From the NCBI RefSeq assembly GCF_001434895.1, contig NZ_AZEE01000030.1:124001-188000 (forward strand): a stretch of 64,000 nucleotides of DNA, in the 5' to 3' direction. Source of the DNA: Secundilactobacillus odoratitofui DSM 19909 = JCM 15043. GTDB lineage: Bacteria > Bacillota > Bacilli > Lactobacillales > Lactobacillaceae. Shown in pieces: positions 8,719 to 17,311 of the stretch. The translations under genes were made by a program, and so were the position numbers. Numbering within the stretch: the stretch's first letter is position 1; each line of letters starts with the position of its first letter. The notes under the pieces are model-generated. The model ran no database searches, was not told where the DNA came from, and saw only the letters and a list, made by a program, of their open reading frames with translations.

Positions 8719-9897
8719 GTGGATTATATTGGCGGCATAGCTTTAATTTTATTTGCAACTACTATTGCCGGTGCCTTGAGTCAACGGATTGGGGTACCGA
8801 GTGTCATTGGTCAGCTACTGGTTGGTATTTTACTTGGACCAGCTGTTTTAAATTGGATCCGACCGGGCGAGTTGGTTTCCGTGGGCGCCGAGATTGGCGT
8901 GATTATCCTAATGTTTATGGCTGGACTGGAAAGTGACCTAAAATTGCTGAAACGGTATTTTAAACCTGCCGTGAGTGTGGCAACTTTCGGCGTGATTTTA
9001 CCCATGGCCTGTTTTTATGTCTATGGATTGGTGATGCACCAGAGTTTTGAACGCGCCGTTTTTTGGGGTGTTGTGTTCGCGGCTACCTCAGTTTCCATTT
9101 CCGTCGAGGTGTTGCGCGAATTAGGTAAATTGAATACCAAGGAGGGCGCTACGATTCTTGGTGCAGCTGTGGTGGACGACATTATGGCGGTGCTCATATT
9201 AAGTGTGTTTGTTAGCATGTTTTCGAGTCGCAGCCAACAATCGCCCAACTTGGCGCTAAGCTTAGTTGAACAGTTAGCGTACTTTGTGATGGTTTATGTT
9301 CTGATACGCTGGATTGCACCTATTTTGATGCACCTCTTTAAACGATTGGCACTGCCACAGTCAGTCCCAATTATGTCGTTAATTATCTGTTTAGGGATGG
9401 CATATTTGGCTGATTTAACTGGGCTCAGTGCCGTTATCGGTGCCTTCTTTGCCGGGATTGCAGTGGCTCAAACTCCTGCTCAAAAGGAAGTAACGGCAAA
9501 CATCAGCCCAATCGGCTACGCGTTTTTTGTCCCTATTTTCTTCATCAGTGTGGGGTTAGAAATGCGTTTTGATCATTTCTGGACGAATATTTGGCTGATT
9601 GTGGGCATGACAGTTGTTGCCATTTTATCCAAACTAGTTGGCGGCGGTCTCGGCGCAAAACTCTTGGGCTTTTCGTTCAACAGTGCCTACGTGGTCGGTG
9701 CCGGAATGGTGTCACGCGGTGAAATGGCCTTGATCATTGCTCAAATTGGCTACCAAGCCAAGTTGCTGGCCCCAGCGCTGTATTCAGAATTGATTGTGGT
9801 CATTATTTTAAGCACAGTGTTAGCACCGTTGTTACTCAAACACGCCATTCGACGGAATCAAACTGAATTGCCTGCTGCAGATCAACAGGCGAGTTAA
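8719..9897 (+). CDS. Kef/NapA-type cation:proton antiporter (CPA2), transport domain only
   Basis: About 392 aa with some 12 hydrophobic segments, covering the Na_H_Exchanger domain and ending without a cytoplasmic RCK domain. Motifs: GQLLVGILLGP near the N terminus, AAVVDDIMA (the DD-type ion-binding aspartates) mid-protein, and GMVSRGEMALI in the C-terminal half. Proposed role: Na+ or K+/H+ exchange across the cytoplasmic membrane. The frame opens at GTG 8686, but AAAGGA at 8705-8710 points to GTG 8719 (VDYIGG), spacing 8. Divergent from pepX. Ion specificity is unknown. Confidence 0.85.
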   Translation: MDYIGGIALILFATTIAGALSQRIGVPSVIGQLLVGILLGPAVLNWIRPGELVSVGAEIGVIILMFMAGLESDLKLLKRYFKPAVSVATFGVILPMACFYVYGLVMHQSFERAVFWGVVFAATSVSISVEVLRELGKLNTKEGATILGAAVVDDIMAVLILSVFVSMFSSRSQQSPNLALSLVEQLAYFVMVYVLIRWIAPILMHLFKRLALPQSVPIMSLIICLGMAYLADLTGLSAVIGAFFAGIAVAQTPAQKEVTANISPIGYAFFVPIFFISVGLEMRFDHFWTNIWLIVGMTVVAILSKLVGGGLGAKLLGFSFNSAYVVGAGMVSRGEMALIIAQIGYQAKLLAPALYSELIVVIILSTVLAPLLLKHAIRRNQTELPAADQQAS

Positions 9898-9970
9898 ATC
9901 CGCGCTGTTTGTTTCACGAATAATGGATTGATTCGAGTAAGTTATTGATTAAAGGTATAAAAATATTGTT

Positions 9971-10012
9971 AAGTGGTCCGACTGCCTTCTTGCGTAGTCG
10001 GGCCACTTTTTT
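9971..10012 (+). terminator. Terminator of the antiporter gene
   Basis: AAGTGGTCCGACT / AGTCGGGCCACTT stem with TTTTTT. Confidence 0.88.
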
Positions 10013-10128
10013 GACAAAAGCATAAACGGCAGTAAACTGGCTGGCCACTGAAAATAAGTCTTTTGAGGTTAACTCAAAGAAAGCGATATGAATGAAACCA
10101 TAACGGATAAGGTCAAAATTGTAGTTTT

Positions 10129-10328
10129 GTAACGAGAACGGAAGGTAAGGCGCTGGATCAATTGCAGTGATAAGTACGAGTTGGCGCTTTAGCGCTTACT
10201 CGTACTGGACGTTTGTGAGACTTCGGGTTTTGAAGGCTCACAAACGAGGTGGAAGACACGTGGATTTCGTGGCTGAAGCCGGTCACACAGCAATTGAACC
10301 AGCGCTTTACCTGGAGTGGTAGTGACAG
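10129..10328 (-). repeat. Dispersed structured element, copy B
   Basis: 200 bp. Plus-strand ends are GTAACGAGAACG and AGTGACAG, shared with copies H and I. The outer arms AGGTAAGGCGCTGG.. (10143 on) and ..CCAGCGCTTTACCT (to 10311) are complementary over about 23 bp with two mismatches. Internal stems: GTACGAG / CTCGTAC around an AGCGC loop, and CGTTTGTGAG / CTCACAAACG. It lies between convergent genes, downstream of a terminator on each side. The open frame that covers it is not a gene. Confidence 0.8.
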
Positions 10329-10346
10329 TAGCAATCTCGGCAACAG

Positions 10347-10379
10347 AAAAACCCTAGCGAAAACACGCTAGGGCTTTTC
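10347..10379 (-). terminator. Bidirectional terminator, mainly for the APC permease
   Basis: AAAACCCTAGCG / CGCTAGGGCTTTT, with T-rich tails on both strands. Confidence 0.85.
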
Positions 10380-10403
10380 AAAACGTTTATTAAATTTAAC
10401 GAC

Positions 10404-11789
10404 TTAGTTTAAACGGCTATGTTTCAAACCATAACCAAAGTAAAGTGCAAGCCCAAACAGGAACCAGATACCAGATGCAATCCAGGTTTCAGCTTGTAAT
10501 TGCGTTAACATGAAGATACAAAGTAGTCCAGAAATCACTGGTAATACAGGATACCATGGCACTTGGAAGCCTTGGTGATTTTGAATTTCTTTGTTACGAT
10601 GAAGTGGAATAATGCCAAATGAGACGAATAGGAAGGCAATTAAAGTCCCAATATTAACCAAGTTTGTCAACTGATCAAGTGGGACGAAGCCACCCATAAT
10701 GGCAATCACGGCCGTGACGGTTCTGAGACTGTGAATCGGGTTACCATGTTGATCAAGTTTACCAAGGAATTTTGGTAACAAGCCATCACGCCCAATCGAA
10801 TAGATCAACCGCGAAGAACTGTAAATCATAGTGACCATCATCGTGAACATCCCGGCCAAGGCACCTAACGCGATGATACCGGCTGCCCAGTTTTGGTGAA
10901 CAACTTGGAGGGCAAATGAAACGGGGTCTGATACGTCGAGCTTCGTGTAACTGATCATCCCAGTGAGCACGATTGAGACCAATACATAGAGGATGGTGGC
11001 AATGATCAGCGTCCCAATAATCCCAATTGGCATGTTCTTCTTTGGATTTTTAACTTCTGCTGCAGAACTGGAAACGGCATCAAAACCTAAGTAGGCAAAA
11101 AACACGGCAGATGCACCAGCAAAGACCCCGTGGGTACCAAATGGTGTGAACGGATGCCAGTTACCGGGTTTGACGTAAAAAGCACCAACAATAACGAATA
11201 ATAAGATGATGGCTATTTTAACAAATACAATAAAATTGTTAAGCCGTACGGAGGACTTGACACCGTGGCCCAGCATAAAGGAAATAATCAACACAATGAT
11301 GATTGCAATCCAATTCCCATACGTACCATGAGCGGGGTCTAGTGGCCCAACGATGGCACTTGGAATAGTGATTCCAAAGCCGCTCATAAACGATTTGAAG
11401 TAAGCACCCCAAGCACTTGAAACGGCGGCTACCGCTAAAACGTACTCCAAGATTAAAGCCCACCCAAGGATCCAGCCAATGATTTCGCCAAAAACGAGGT
11501 TGCCGTATGAATAGGCGCTGCCGGCAACCGGTAAAGCGGACGCAAATTCCGCGTAACACATTGCGGCCGTGGAACAGACAATTGCGGCAATAACAAAGGA
11601 CAAAATGATACCGGGACCGGCTTTGGTGGCAGCAACGGTTCCGGGTAAGATGAAAATCCCAGTCCCAATCACGGCTCCAATCCCGAGCGAGATTAAATCA
11701 ACTGCTGACATGGTCTTCACAAACTGTTTGTCAGTTTCCAGGTAGCGGTCAACCTTTTCTCGACGAAAAATACGAGAAATTAAAGACAT
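10404..11789 (-). CDS. APC-family amino-acid permease
   Basis: 461 aa, 12 predicted membrane segments. The N-terminal GAVIGTGIFILPG (residues about 38-50) is the APC substrate-binding glycine-rich loop of TM1. FAYLGFDAVSSSAAEVKNP in TM6 is typical of the cationic amino acid transporter/YfnA branch. It imports amino acids using the proton gradient. The substrate is not assignable; basic or branched amino acids are candidates. ATG follows TTGGAGGATTCAAC. It is monocistronic, with a terminator just downstream. Confidence 0.88.
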   Translation of the reverse strand: MSLISRIFRREKVDRYLETDKQFVKTMSAVDLISLGIGAVIGTGIFILPGTVAATKAGPGIILSFVIAAIVCSTAAMCYAEFASALPVAGSAYSYGNLVFGEIIGWILGWALILEYVLAVAAVSSAWGAYFKSFMSGFGITIPSAIVGPLDPAHGTYGNWIAIIIVLIISFMLGHGVKSSVRLNNFIVFVKIAIILLFVIVGAFYVKPGNWHPFTPFGTHGVFAGASAVFFAYLGFDAVSSSAAEVKNPKKNMPIGIIGTLIIATILYVLVSIVLTGMISYTKLDVSDPVSFALQVVHQNWAAGIIALGALAGMFTMMVTMIYSSSRLIYSIGRDGLLPKFLGKLDQHGNPIHSLRTVTAVIAIMGGFVPLDQLTNLVNIGTLIAFLFVSFGIIPLHRNKEIQNHQGFQVPWYPVLPVISGLLCIFMLTQLQAETWIASGIWFLFGLALYFGYGLKHSRLN

Positions 11790-12009
11790 GTTGAATCCTC
11801 CAAAAATTAAAAAATAATGATAGTCCTATGTTAACTTTTCTAAGGTATCTAAGCAAGCGGTTTGGGATTAGTTGTGGCCTGCACGTCACGAATCCAATTG
11901 ATGACTTTTTTGAGCACGGCGCTGAAATGTCTGTTCGAACCTATTTAAATCCCTATCGGAATAAGCTAAAATAGAAGCTATCATTTAATGTAGGAAGGAT
12001 TGATCGATT

Positions 12010-12435
12010 ATGACTACGGAAGTCGCAAGTGGCGCCGTTGTTTACCGGGTTGTTAATGGGCAACCGGAATATTTATTGTTAAAGAGTGCAACTAGTCAGT
12101 TCTGGGGTTTTCCGAAGGGCCACGTTGAAGGTGACGAAGATCTGATTGCGACCGCGACTCGTGAAATTCGTGAAGAAACCCAACTTCAAGTTTCTGTGGA
12201 TACTAACTATCATGATCAATTAGCTTACGATATGGCAAACGGCAACCATAAAGAAGTGCATTTGTTTGTCAGCGAGGTCCCAAGTTCCGTTGCAATTAAA
12301 AAACAAGATATTGAAATTAGTGATTACGGTTGGTTTGACGAGCAAGCTGCTGTGCAACGTTTAACTTACGATAATCTAAAAGCGTTGCTTAAACGAGCCC
12401 ATCAGTATATTTCTGCTAAGATCAGTGCGCAATAG
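12010..12435 (+). CDS. Nudix hydrolase, probable diadenosine tetraphosphatase type
   Basis: 141 aa. The Nudix box is complete: GHVEGDEDLIATATREIREET fits G-x5-E-x7-REUxEE (residues about 37-57) and supplies the Mg2+-binding glutamates. The N-terminal SGAVVYR and short length resemble bacterial Ap4A hydrolases of the NUDT2 type, so cleavage of dinucleoside polyphosphates is inferred. AGGAAGGA lies before the ATG. It runs into the kinase-like gene 13 bp later, giving a two-gene nucleotide-related unit. Confidence 0.85.
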   Translation: MTTEVASGAVVYRVVNGQPEYLLLKSATSQFWGFPKGHVEGDEDLIATATREIREETQLQVSVDTNYHDQLAYDMANGNHKEVHLFVSEVPSSVAIKKQDIEISDYGWFDEQAAVQRLTYDNLKALLKRAHQYISAKISAQ

Positions 12436-12448
12436 AGTGGAGGATGAG

Positions 12449-13018
12449 ATGAAGCGAGTGATTGTGATCACCGGTGCCACGGGAACGGGGAAAACGACGG
12501 TGAGTACGTATTTAAAAAAGCAGTATCAGATTCCACGGATCATTACGCACACCACCCGACCGAAGCGGCCTGGGGAGCGAGATGGTGTTGATTATTATTT
12601 TGAAGACGCAACGACCTTTGATCATAACCACTACTTAGAAGACGTGGCGTATGCTGGTTACCGTTATGGGTCGTCTTATGAAGGGCTCGAACGCGCATTT
12701 CAAAAAGCGGACCTTGTCAGTATTGTCTTAGACACTAAGGGTGCTGAGACTTATGCAGAACGGTTAGGTGAACAAGCCGTCATTCTCTTTTTAACTGTTG
12801 GCAAAACAACTGTGTTGCATGAGCGGCTTAAAGAACGTGGTGATCAAATTGAGATGATTAAATCACGGATCAAGAGTGATGAATACGAACGTGATCTCAC
12901 CTTACCAGATAGTTTAACTAAGACCGCGCGGGTGATTCAAAATGATGATTGGTCGCAAACTCAGGTACGACTTGATCAATTGATCAACTCACTGAGGCTT
13001 GGAACATCCACTGCCTAA
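12449..13018 (+). CDS. Guanylate-kinase-like P-loop protein
   Basis: 189 aa. Walker A is GATGTGKTT at residues about 8-16, followed by THTTRPKRPGERDGVDYYF, which matches the GMP-binding region of guanylate kinases (TTRxxRxGExDGxDYxF). The adenylate-binding end is less conserved, so whether it is a true GMP kinase or a relative is open. A genome like this would normally have a separate essential gmk elsewhere, so this may be a paralogue. The start is ATG 12449 after GTGGAGGATGAG. A longer frame from 12425 would overlap the Nudix stop and has no ribosome site. Confidence 0.78.
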   Translation: MKRVIVITGATGTGKTTVSTYLKKQYQIPRIITHTTRPKRPGERDGVDYYFEDATTFDHNHYLEDVAYAGYRYGSSYEGLERAFQKADLVSIVLDTKGAETYAERLGEQAVILFLTVGKTTVLHERLKERGDQIEMIKSRIKSDEYERDLTLPDSLTKTARVIQNDDWSQTQVRLDQLINSLRLGTSTA

Positions 13019-13077
13019 TGTGGCAACATGTATAAAACGTGCATCGGACTGAAATCTATGCTAGAATCGCTTAAGCG

Positions 13078-13092
13078 TAATCATTATGATTT
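13078..13092 (+). promoter_or_regulatory. Fur/PerR-type operator upstream of the Fur-family gene
   Basis: TAATCATTATGATTT is a 6-1-6 inverted repeat (AATCAT-T-ATGATT) close to the PerR/Fur box form. It sits just downstream of a possible -10 (TAGAAT, 13062-13067) and before the ribosome site, as expected for self-repression. Confidence 0.55.
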
Positions 13093-13120
13093 AGATTGAG
13101 TCAATAAAGAGGTGCCACAG

Positions 13121-13558
13121 ATGCAACAACAATTAAGCGAAGCATTAACCGTTTTAAAACAAAACCACTTAAAGGTGACCAAGCAACGTAAGGCGTTGTT
13201 GACTTACCTACTACAAAATCAAGACCACTATCACGATGTGACACTGGTGGATGACTATATGCGTCAACAATTTCCAGGAATGAGCCATAACACCATCTAC
13301 CGCAACATTAAGGAATTCGAAAATGCTGGCATGGTGGAACAGCAAGTACAAGGTGATCAGGCACGGGTTAAGTATCAGTGCGACTTTAGTCACTTACACC
13401 ACCACCACTTTATTTGTCAAAAGTGCGGTAAAGTCACCGAGCTAAAGGCCTGTCCAATGGATGTTTTTGAGGCACAATTGCCAGGCTATGAGATTGTTGG
13501 CCACCGGATCGAGCTGTATGGCATTTGTCCGGATTGTCAGCTTGCGATGACGAAATAA
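13121..13558 (+). CDS. Fur-family transcriptional regulator, PerR-like
   Basis: 145 aa. An N-terminal winged helix (LKVTKQRKALLTYLL ... MSHNTIYRNIKEFENAGMV) is followed by a His-rich dimerisation and metal domain (HLHHHHFICQKCG) and a second CxxC pair (CPDC) that would hold structural zinc. PerR senses peroxide by metal-catalysed oxidation and Fur senses iron. The short spacing of the HHHH block favours PerR, but this is inference. The start is ATG 13121, because GAGGTG at 13109-13114 contains the alternative GTG. A matching palindrome precedes the gene, suggesting autoregulation. Confidence 0.82.
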   Translation: MQQQLSEALTVLKQNHLKVTKQRKALLTYLLQNQDHYHDVTLVDDYMRQQFPGMSHNTIYRNIKEFENAGMVEQQVQGDQARVKYQCDFSHLHHHHFICQKCGKVTELKACPMDVFEAQLPGYEIVGHRIELYGICPDCQLAMTK

Positions 13559-13568
13559 TGACAACTGT

Positions 13569-13602
13569 AAACAAACCTTAGTTAATATTTAAGGTTTGTT
13601 TT
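13569..13602 (+). terminator. Terminator of the Fur-family gene
   Basis: AACAAACCTTA / TAAGGTTTGTT stem followed by TTATTGTTT. Confidence 0.8.
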
Positions 13603-13668
13603 ATTGTTTCTTTGGTTAAATTTGAGATACTAGGGGTACAGAATTAAGTTTGAAGGGAGCAAGTAAAC

Positions 13669-14160
13669 ATGGCATATCGTACACCACCATTTATCACGCC
13701 ATTTGCAATTGTTTCAATTGCCTTGGCACTTGGTGCAACTAACGTGGTGGTTAACTCTGTCAGCCATTCAAGTGAAGGCAAGCCCACCAGTTCAAAAGTG
13801 GTTTCAACAAGTGATTCACTTGGCTCAGATAAGCAATCGTCTGCAGACAGTAAGTCTTCTAAGAAGGACTCAAGCAGTGATAGCTCGAAAAAAGACGATA
13901 GTTCAAGCAGCAATAAAAAAGATTCAAGTAGTACGGATACACAGTCAGATACAGGTACTAGCAGTGCCAAAACAACCACGACTAAAAAAGCGAAATCAAC
14001 GGGCATAACTACTGGCAATACGGGTACCGGGACTGGTACTGGTACTGGTAACACAACTACGGATAATAGTTCGGTGACGGCAAATACCGCGACGGATGAT
14101 ACAACGACTACAACCACTGGTAATACGGATACAGCCAACCAAGATACCACGGGACAATAA
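13669..14160 (+). CDS. Ser/Thr/Lys-rich exported low-complexity protein
   Basis: 163 aa with one N-terminal hydrophobic segment (FITPFAIVSIALALGATNVVV, about residues 8-28), then more than 120 residues of Ser, Thr, Lys, Asp and Gly in low complexity. Near the end there is a GTGTGTG tract encoded by a GGTACT hexamer repeat at about 14033-14050. Probably anchored in the membrane with the tail in the wall; no sortase LPxTG motif. No function is recognised. ATG follows GAAGGGAGC. It lies 17 bp before the next gene, so the two probably form one unit. Hexamer slippage would change tail length in frame. Confidence 0.7.
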   Translation: MAYRTPPFITPFAIVSIALALGATNVVVNSVSHSSEGKPTSSKVVSTSDSLGSDKQSSADSKSSKKDSSSDSSKKDDSSSSNKKDSSSTDTQSDTGTSSAKTTTTKKAKSTGITTGNTGTGTGTGTGNTTTDNSSVTANTATDDTTTTTTGNTDTANQDTTGQ

Positions 14161-14177
14161 TAGGGAGGTGAGATGGT

Positions 14178-15140
14178 TTGTTTAGTCTCTTAGATATGAT
14201 TAATCACTACCTTGGGTACGTGAATTTAAACGTTAAACTGAAAAACCGAATCTATACAGTCTTGGGTGTGATTGGCGACATCTACCTTCTGTACGTTTCG
14301 ATTCGTTGGATCCAAAACGGTTATGCGCTACGTGGTAGTCTAATTTTACTTGTGGCCTTGATATTAGCCTACTTTACGGTGATGAACGTCTTTTATTACT
14401 TCACTGAAAAAAAGCCACCGTTTGATGTTTCACCCAAGATTGAAAAAGTGTTAGGTAAAACGTTAGGTGGCACTGATCCGGCAGCTGAAGCGGAACGGAA
14501 AGCTGCTGAACAGGCACGCGGTTCAAATAACTTATTAAATGGAGCTAACATTCCAGCTAATGGTTACTTTGACAGTAAGAAAATTCTGCCAGGTAAAGTT
14601 GCAGTTGATATTAATCAACGGACGAACATTGCCCGACTGGCTGATCAACTACAACAGATGAACCTGATGGCCCCTGATTACGGTGGTCTTGGTGCTCGTG
14701 AACTCGGGCAACAGCTTAAACAGCATCACAAACCAATTTTTGCCATTGGCCTGGGGGTTAATATTCCCTACTTTGAATTACAGCATGACGGCAATGACTT
14801 AGTCGTGTACGCGGGAATTAATCAGGCACAAAAAGCACCAATGGGTAAAATAACGACTGTGGGCTTACAACCGATCGATGACGTTTATGACAAAGTAAAA
14901 CTCTACTTGGCTAACGTGATTTTAGTTGGTGGTCCATTTATGGAACTGGGACGTAATGAACCCATCGAAAAACAGGCACCTTACACGATTCGAGTCCAGT
15001 TAGCCTATGAACGTGAAGCGACAGAACCTGAGACGAGCCATTCAACTGTTTCTGATCCAGTTGGGAACCTTTCAACCCATACGCTGCATCATGCACAACC
15101 GATGGCAGCGCCAACGTCACGGATGAAACGGTATCATTAA
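14178..15140 (+). CDS. Conserved membrane protein with cytosolic C-terminal domain
   Basis: 320 aa. Two membrane segments lie in the first 80 residues (VLGVIGDIYLLYVSIRW and GSLILLVALILAYFTVMNVFYYF), followed by an Ala-rich linker and a soluble domain (about 140-290) with GARELGQQ and FAIGLGVNIPYF. It resembles an uncharacterised family found in lactobacilli (N terminus SLLDMINHYLGY), for which no function is known to me. The start is TTG 14178, set by GGGAGGTGAG at 14162-14171. It is the downstream partner of the Ser/Thr-rich protein. The final 40 residues are low complexity. Confidence 0.72.
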   Translation: MFSLLDMINHYLGYVNLNVKLKNRIYTVLGVIGDIYLLYVSIRWIQNGYALRGSLILLVALILAYFTVMNVFYYFTEKKPPFDVSPKIEKVLGKTLGGTDPAAEAERKAAEQARGSNNLLNGANIPANGYFDSKKILPGKVAVDINQRTNIARLADQLQQMNLMAPDYGGLGARELGQQLKQHHKPIFAIGLGVNIPYFELQHDGNDLVVYAGINQAQKAPMGKITTVGLQPIDDVYDKVKLYLANVILVGGPFMELGRNEPIEKQAPYTIRVQLAYEREATEPETSHSTVSDPVGNLSTHTLHHAQPMAAPTSRMKRYH

Positions 15141-15162
15141 TTTGATTTAAGTTAGCATGTCA

Positions 15163-15212
15163 ACAAGGCATTGCAGATTCTACTTAGTTGGAATCTACAG
15201 TGCCGTTTTTGT
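15163..15212 (+). terminator. Terminator after the conserved membrane protein
   Basis: GGCATTGCAGATTC / GAATCTACAGTGCC stem then GTTTTTGTTT. Confidence 0.85.
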
Positions 15213-15701
15213 TTGCTTGATGTTGAGAAAATGACCTGATTAGATTCGAAGTATGACTAATGTTCGGAATTTAAGCTAATTTGATTGAATTTGTGTTTTC
15301 ATTTTTCATTTAAATTTTATGAGAAACATGCAACGTCTTTCATAAAATGAATATTTTTCCGCCAAATGAAAAAATTATCGCAGTACCGTAAGGTTGATTT
15401 AACGCTGTTTTAACCGGTGAGCACCCCATAATACCGGAGTTTGTGAGGATATTTATTTTGACCATTTAATGGTTTTGGTTTAGAATTTATTATGAGTTAA
15501 AATTAGAAGTATATGAAATTTCCGTTGTTCGATAAGGCGTGATGTTCGTATACTTTCGGTAATAACGCGACTCACAGGGGCGAACGTATCGGGCGTTCCG
15601 GAGCGTACTGCGAACAAGCCGCATGACCATCTGGGTCGTACAGCTTGTTCCTTTATACTCCGAGTAAAACCGTTGTTAAGTCTCAAGTTTGACTATTCAT
15701 A
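15213..15701 (+). promoter_or_regulatory. AT-rich spacer with a structured leader before the amino-acid ABC operon
   Basis: The first 270 bp are AT-rich with nothing recognisable. From about 15535 to 15665 the composition turns GC-rich and several hairpins can be drawn: GAACG / CGTTC at about 15582-15600, and GAACAAGC / GCTTGTTC at about 15618-15651 with an inner ATGACC / GGTCGTA stem. There is no T-box or known riboswitch motif that I can identify. An RNA leader controlling the transporter is plausible. Confidence 0.4.
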
Positions 15702-15719
15702 GTGTGGAGGGGAATAAAC

Positions 15720-16460
15720 ATGTCAATGATTGAATTTCATGATGTTCAAAAATACTACGGCGACTTTCATGCCTTGCATGACATTAACCTAACCATTGAT
15801 GCCGGTGAAACGGTGGTTTTAATTGGCCCATCAGGTTCAGGGAAGTCAACGTTAATTAGAACGATCAACGGGCTGGAAACCATTCAAGAAGGTAAGCTGA
15901 TCGTTAACGGTCAAGACTTGGCTGAGAAGAAAACGGATATGAACCGAATTCGTAAGAACGTTGGGATGGTGTTCCAACACTTTAATTTGTACGCAAACAA
16001 AACAATTCTTGAAAATATTATGTTGGCACCCCGGATGGTGTTGCACCGTCCAGAAGATGAAAACAAGAAGTTAGCAATGGATCTGCTCGATCGAGTCGGA
16101 CTGGCTGATCAAGCACCTAAGTTGCCAGCCCAACTATCTGGTGGGCAACAACAGCGTATCGCTATCGCACGTTCATTAGCCATGAAGCCAAAAGCACTGT
16201 TATTTGATGAACCAACCAGTGCCCTTGATCCAGAAATGATCGATGATGTGCTCAATGTTATGAAGGATATTGCTCGTGATTCAGCCATGACCATGCTGGT
16301 GGTGACCCACGAAATGGGCTTCGCACGTGAAGTGGCTAACCGAGTGGTCTTCATGGCCGATGGTCGCATTCTGGAAGATGATAGCAAAGAACGCTTCTTT
16401 GACGGTCAACCTTCAAATGAACGGGCCCGTCAATTCCTAAGTAAAATTATCACCCACTAA
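15720..16460 (+). CDS. Polar amino-acid ABC importer, ATP-binding protein
   Basis: 246 aa, the PAAT/GlnQ type. Walker A is GPSGSGKST (about residue 34), signature LSGGQQQR, Walker B LLFDEPTSALDPE, H-loop VVTHEM. It energises uptake with the three genes that follow. The start is ATG 15720 after TGTGGAGGGG; an earlier in-frame ATG at 15702 lies upstream of that site. Gene order ATPase, binding lipoprotein, permease, permease is a common arrangement for glutamine/glutamate/aspartate importers. Exact substrate unknown. Confidence 0.9.
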   Translation: MSMIEFHDVQKYYGDFHALHDINLTIDAGETVVLIGPSGSGKSTLIRTINGLETIQEGKLIVNGQDLAEKKTDMNRIRKNVGMVFQHFNLYANKTILENIMLAPRMVLHRPEDENKKLAMDLLDRVGLADQAPKLPAQLSGGQQQRIAIARSLAMKPKALLFDEPTSALDPEMIDDVLNVMKDIARDSAMTMLVVTHEMGFAREVANRVVFMADGRILEDDSKERFFDGQPSNERARQFLSKIITH

Positions 16461-16477
16461 AGTAAGGAGATGTGAGC

Positions 16478-17311
16478 ATGAAGAAATTATTCCGATTGGT
16501 CAGCGTCATCATCTCTAGTCTTGCATTGCTGGTTGTGTTGTCAGCCTGTGGTTCAAAAGCCCTGTCAGCACAAAACGTGGTTACGCGGGCTAAGCAAAGC
16601 AATACAATTACTTGGGGTGTCAAAGCTGACACAAAGTTATTTGGGTTAATGGATGTTAAAAACGGTCAGATCAAGGGATTTGAAGTTGATTTAGCCAAGG
16701 CAATGACCAAGCAGATTTTGGGACCTAAGGGTAAGGCTGATTTCGTGCAAGTCACGAGTTCGACTCGGATGCCGTTACTGAAAAACGGGAATATCGATGC
16801 CATCATGGCAACGATGACGATTACGCCAGAACGTGAAAAACAAGTTGATTTTACCCGGTCATACTTTGACGCTGGTCAATCGCTGCTCGTTAAAAAGGGC
16901 AGTTCAGTTAAGAATGTCAAAGACTTGAACAAGAAGGGTGCCACCGTCCTCGGGGTGGTTGGCTCTAACTCCGTTCAAAACGTCGCTAAATTTGCGCCAA
17001 AGGCTAAGGTGTTGCAACTGTCAGATTATGCACAAGCCATGACGGCATTGCGTTCTGGCCAAGGTGAAGCCTTAACTACTGATAACGGTATTTTAGCTGG
17101 TATGGCTGTTGAAAACCCTGGTTACGTGTTAGTTGGTGGCTCCTTCACCAAAGAACCATATGGGATCGCTGTTAATAAGGGTCAAACTGAATTCAAGGCT
17201 GACCTCAACGATGCTTTAACTAAGGTTGAAGAGAGTGGCGAGTATAACAAGATTCTGAAAAAATGGTTCGGTAACGTACCTGGGTTAAACTATAAGGGGA
17301 TGGAACGATGA
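16478..17311 (+). CDS. Amino-acid ABC importer, substrate-binding lipoprotein
   Basis: 277 aa. A lipoprotein signal peptide with lipobox LSAC (about residues 21-24) anchors it outside the membrane. The mature part is a family-3 solute-binding domain: GFEVDLAKAMTK, MPLLKNGNIDAIMATMTITPER (a loop typical of polar amino-acid receptors), and DYAQAMTALRSGQGEALTTD. ATG 16478 follows AAGGAGATGTGAGC. Its stop overlaps the next start (ATGA). Acidic or amide amino acids are the likely ligands, by family only. Confidence 0.88.
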   Translation: MKKLFRLVSVIISSLALLVVLSACGSKALSAQNVVTRAKQSNTITWGVKADTKLFGLMDVKNGQIKGFEVDLAKAMTKQILGPKGKADFVQVTSSTRMPLLKNGNIDAIMATMTITPEREKQVDFTRSYFDAGQSLLVKKGSSVKNVKDLNKKGATVLGVVGSNSVQNVAKFAPKAKVLQLSDYAQAMTALRSGQGEALTTDNGILAGMAVENPGYVLVGGSFTKEPYGIAVNKGQTEFKADLNDALTKVEESGEYNKILKKWFGNVPGLNYKGMER

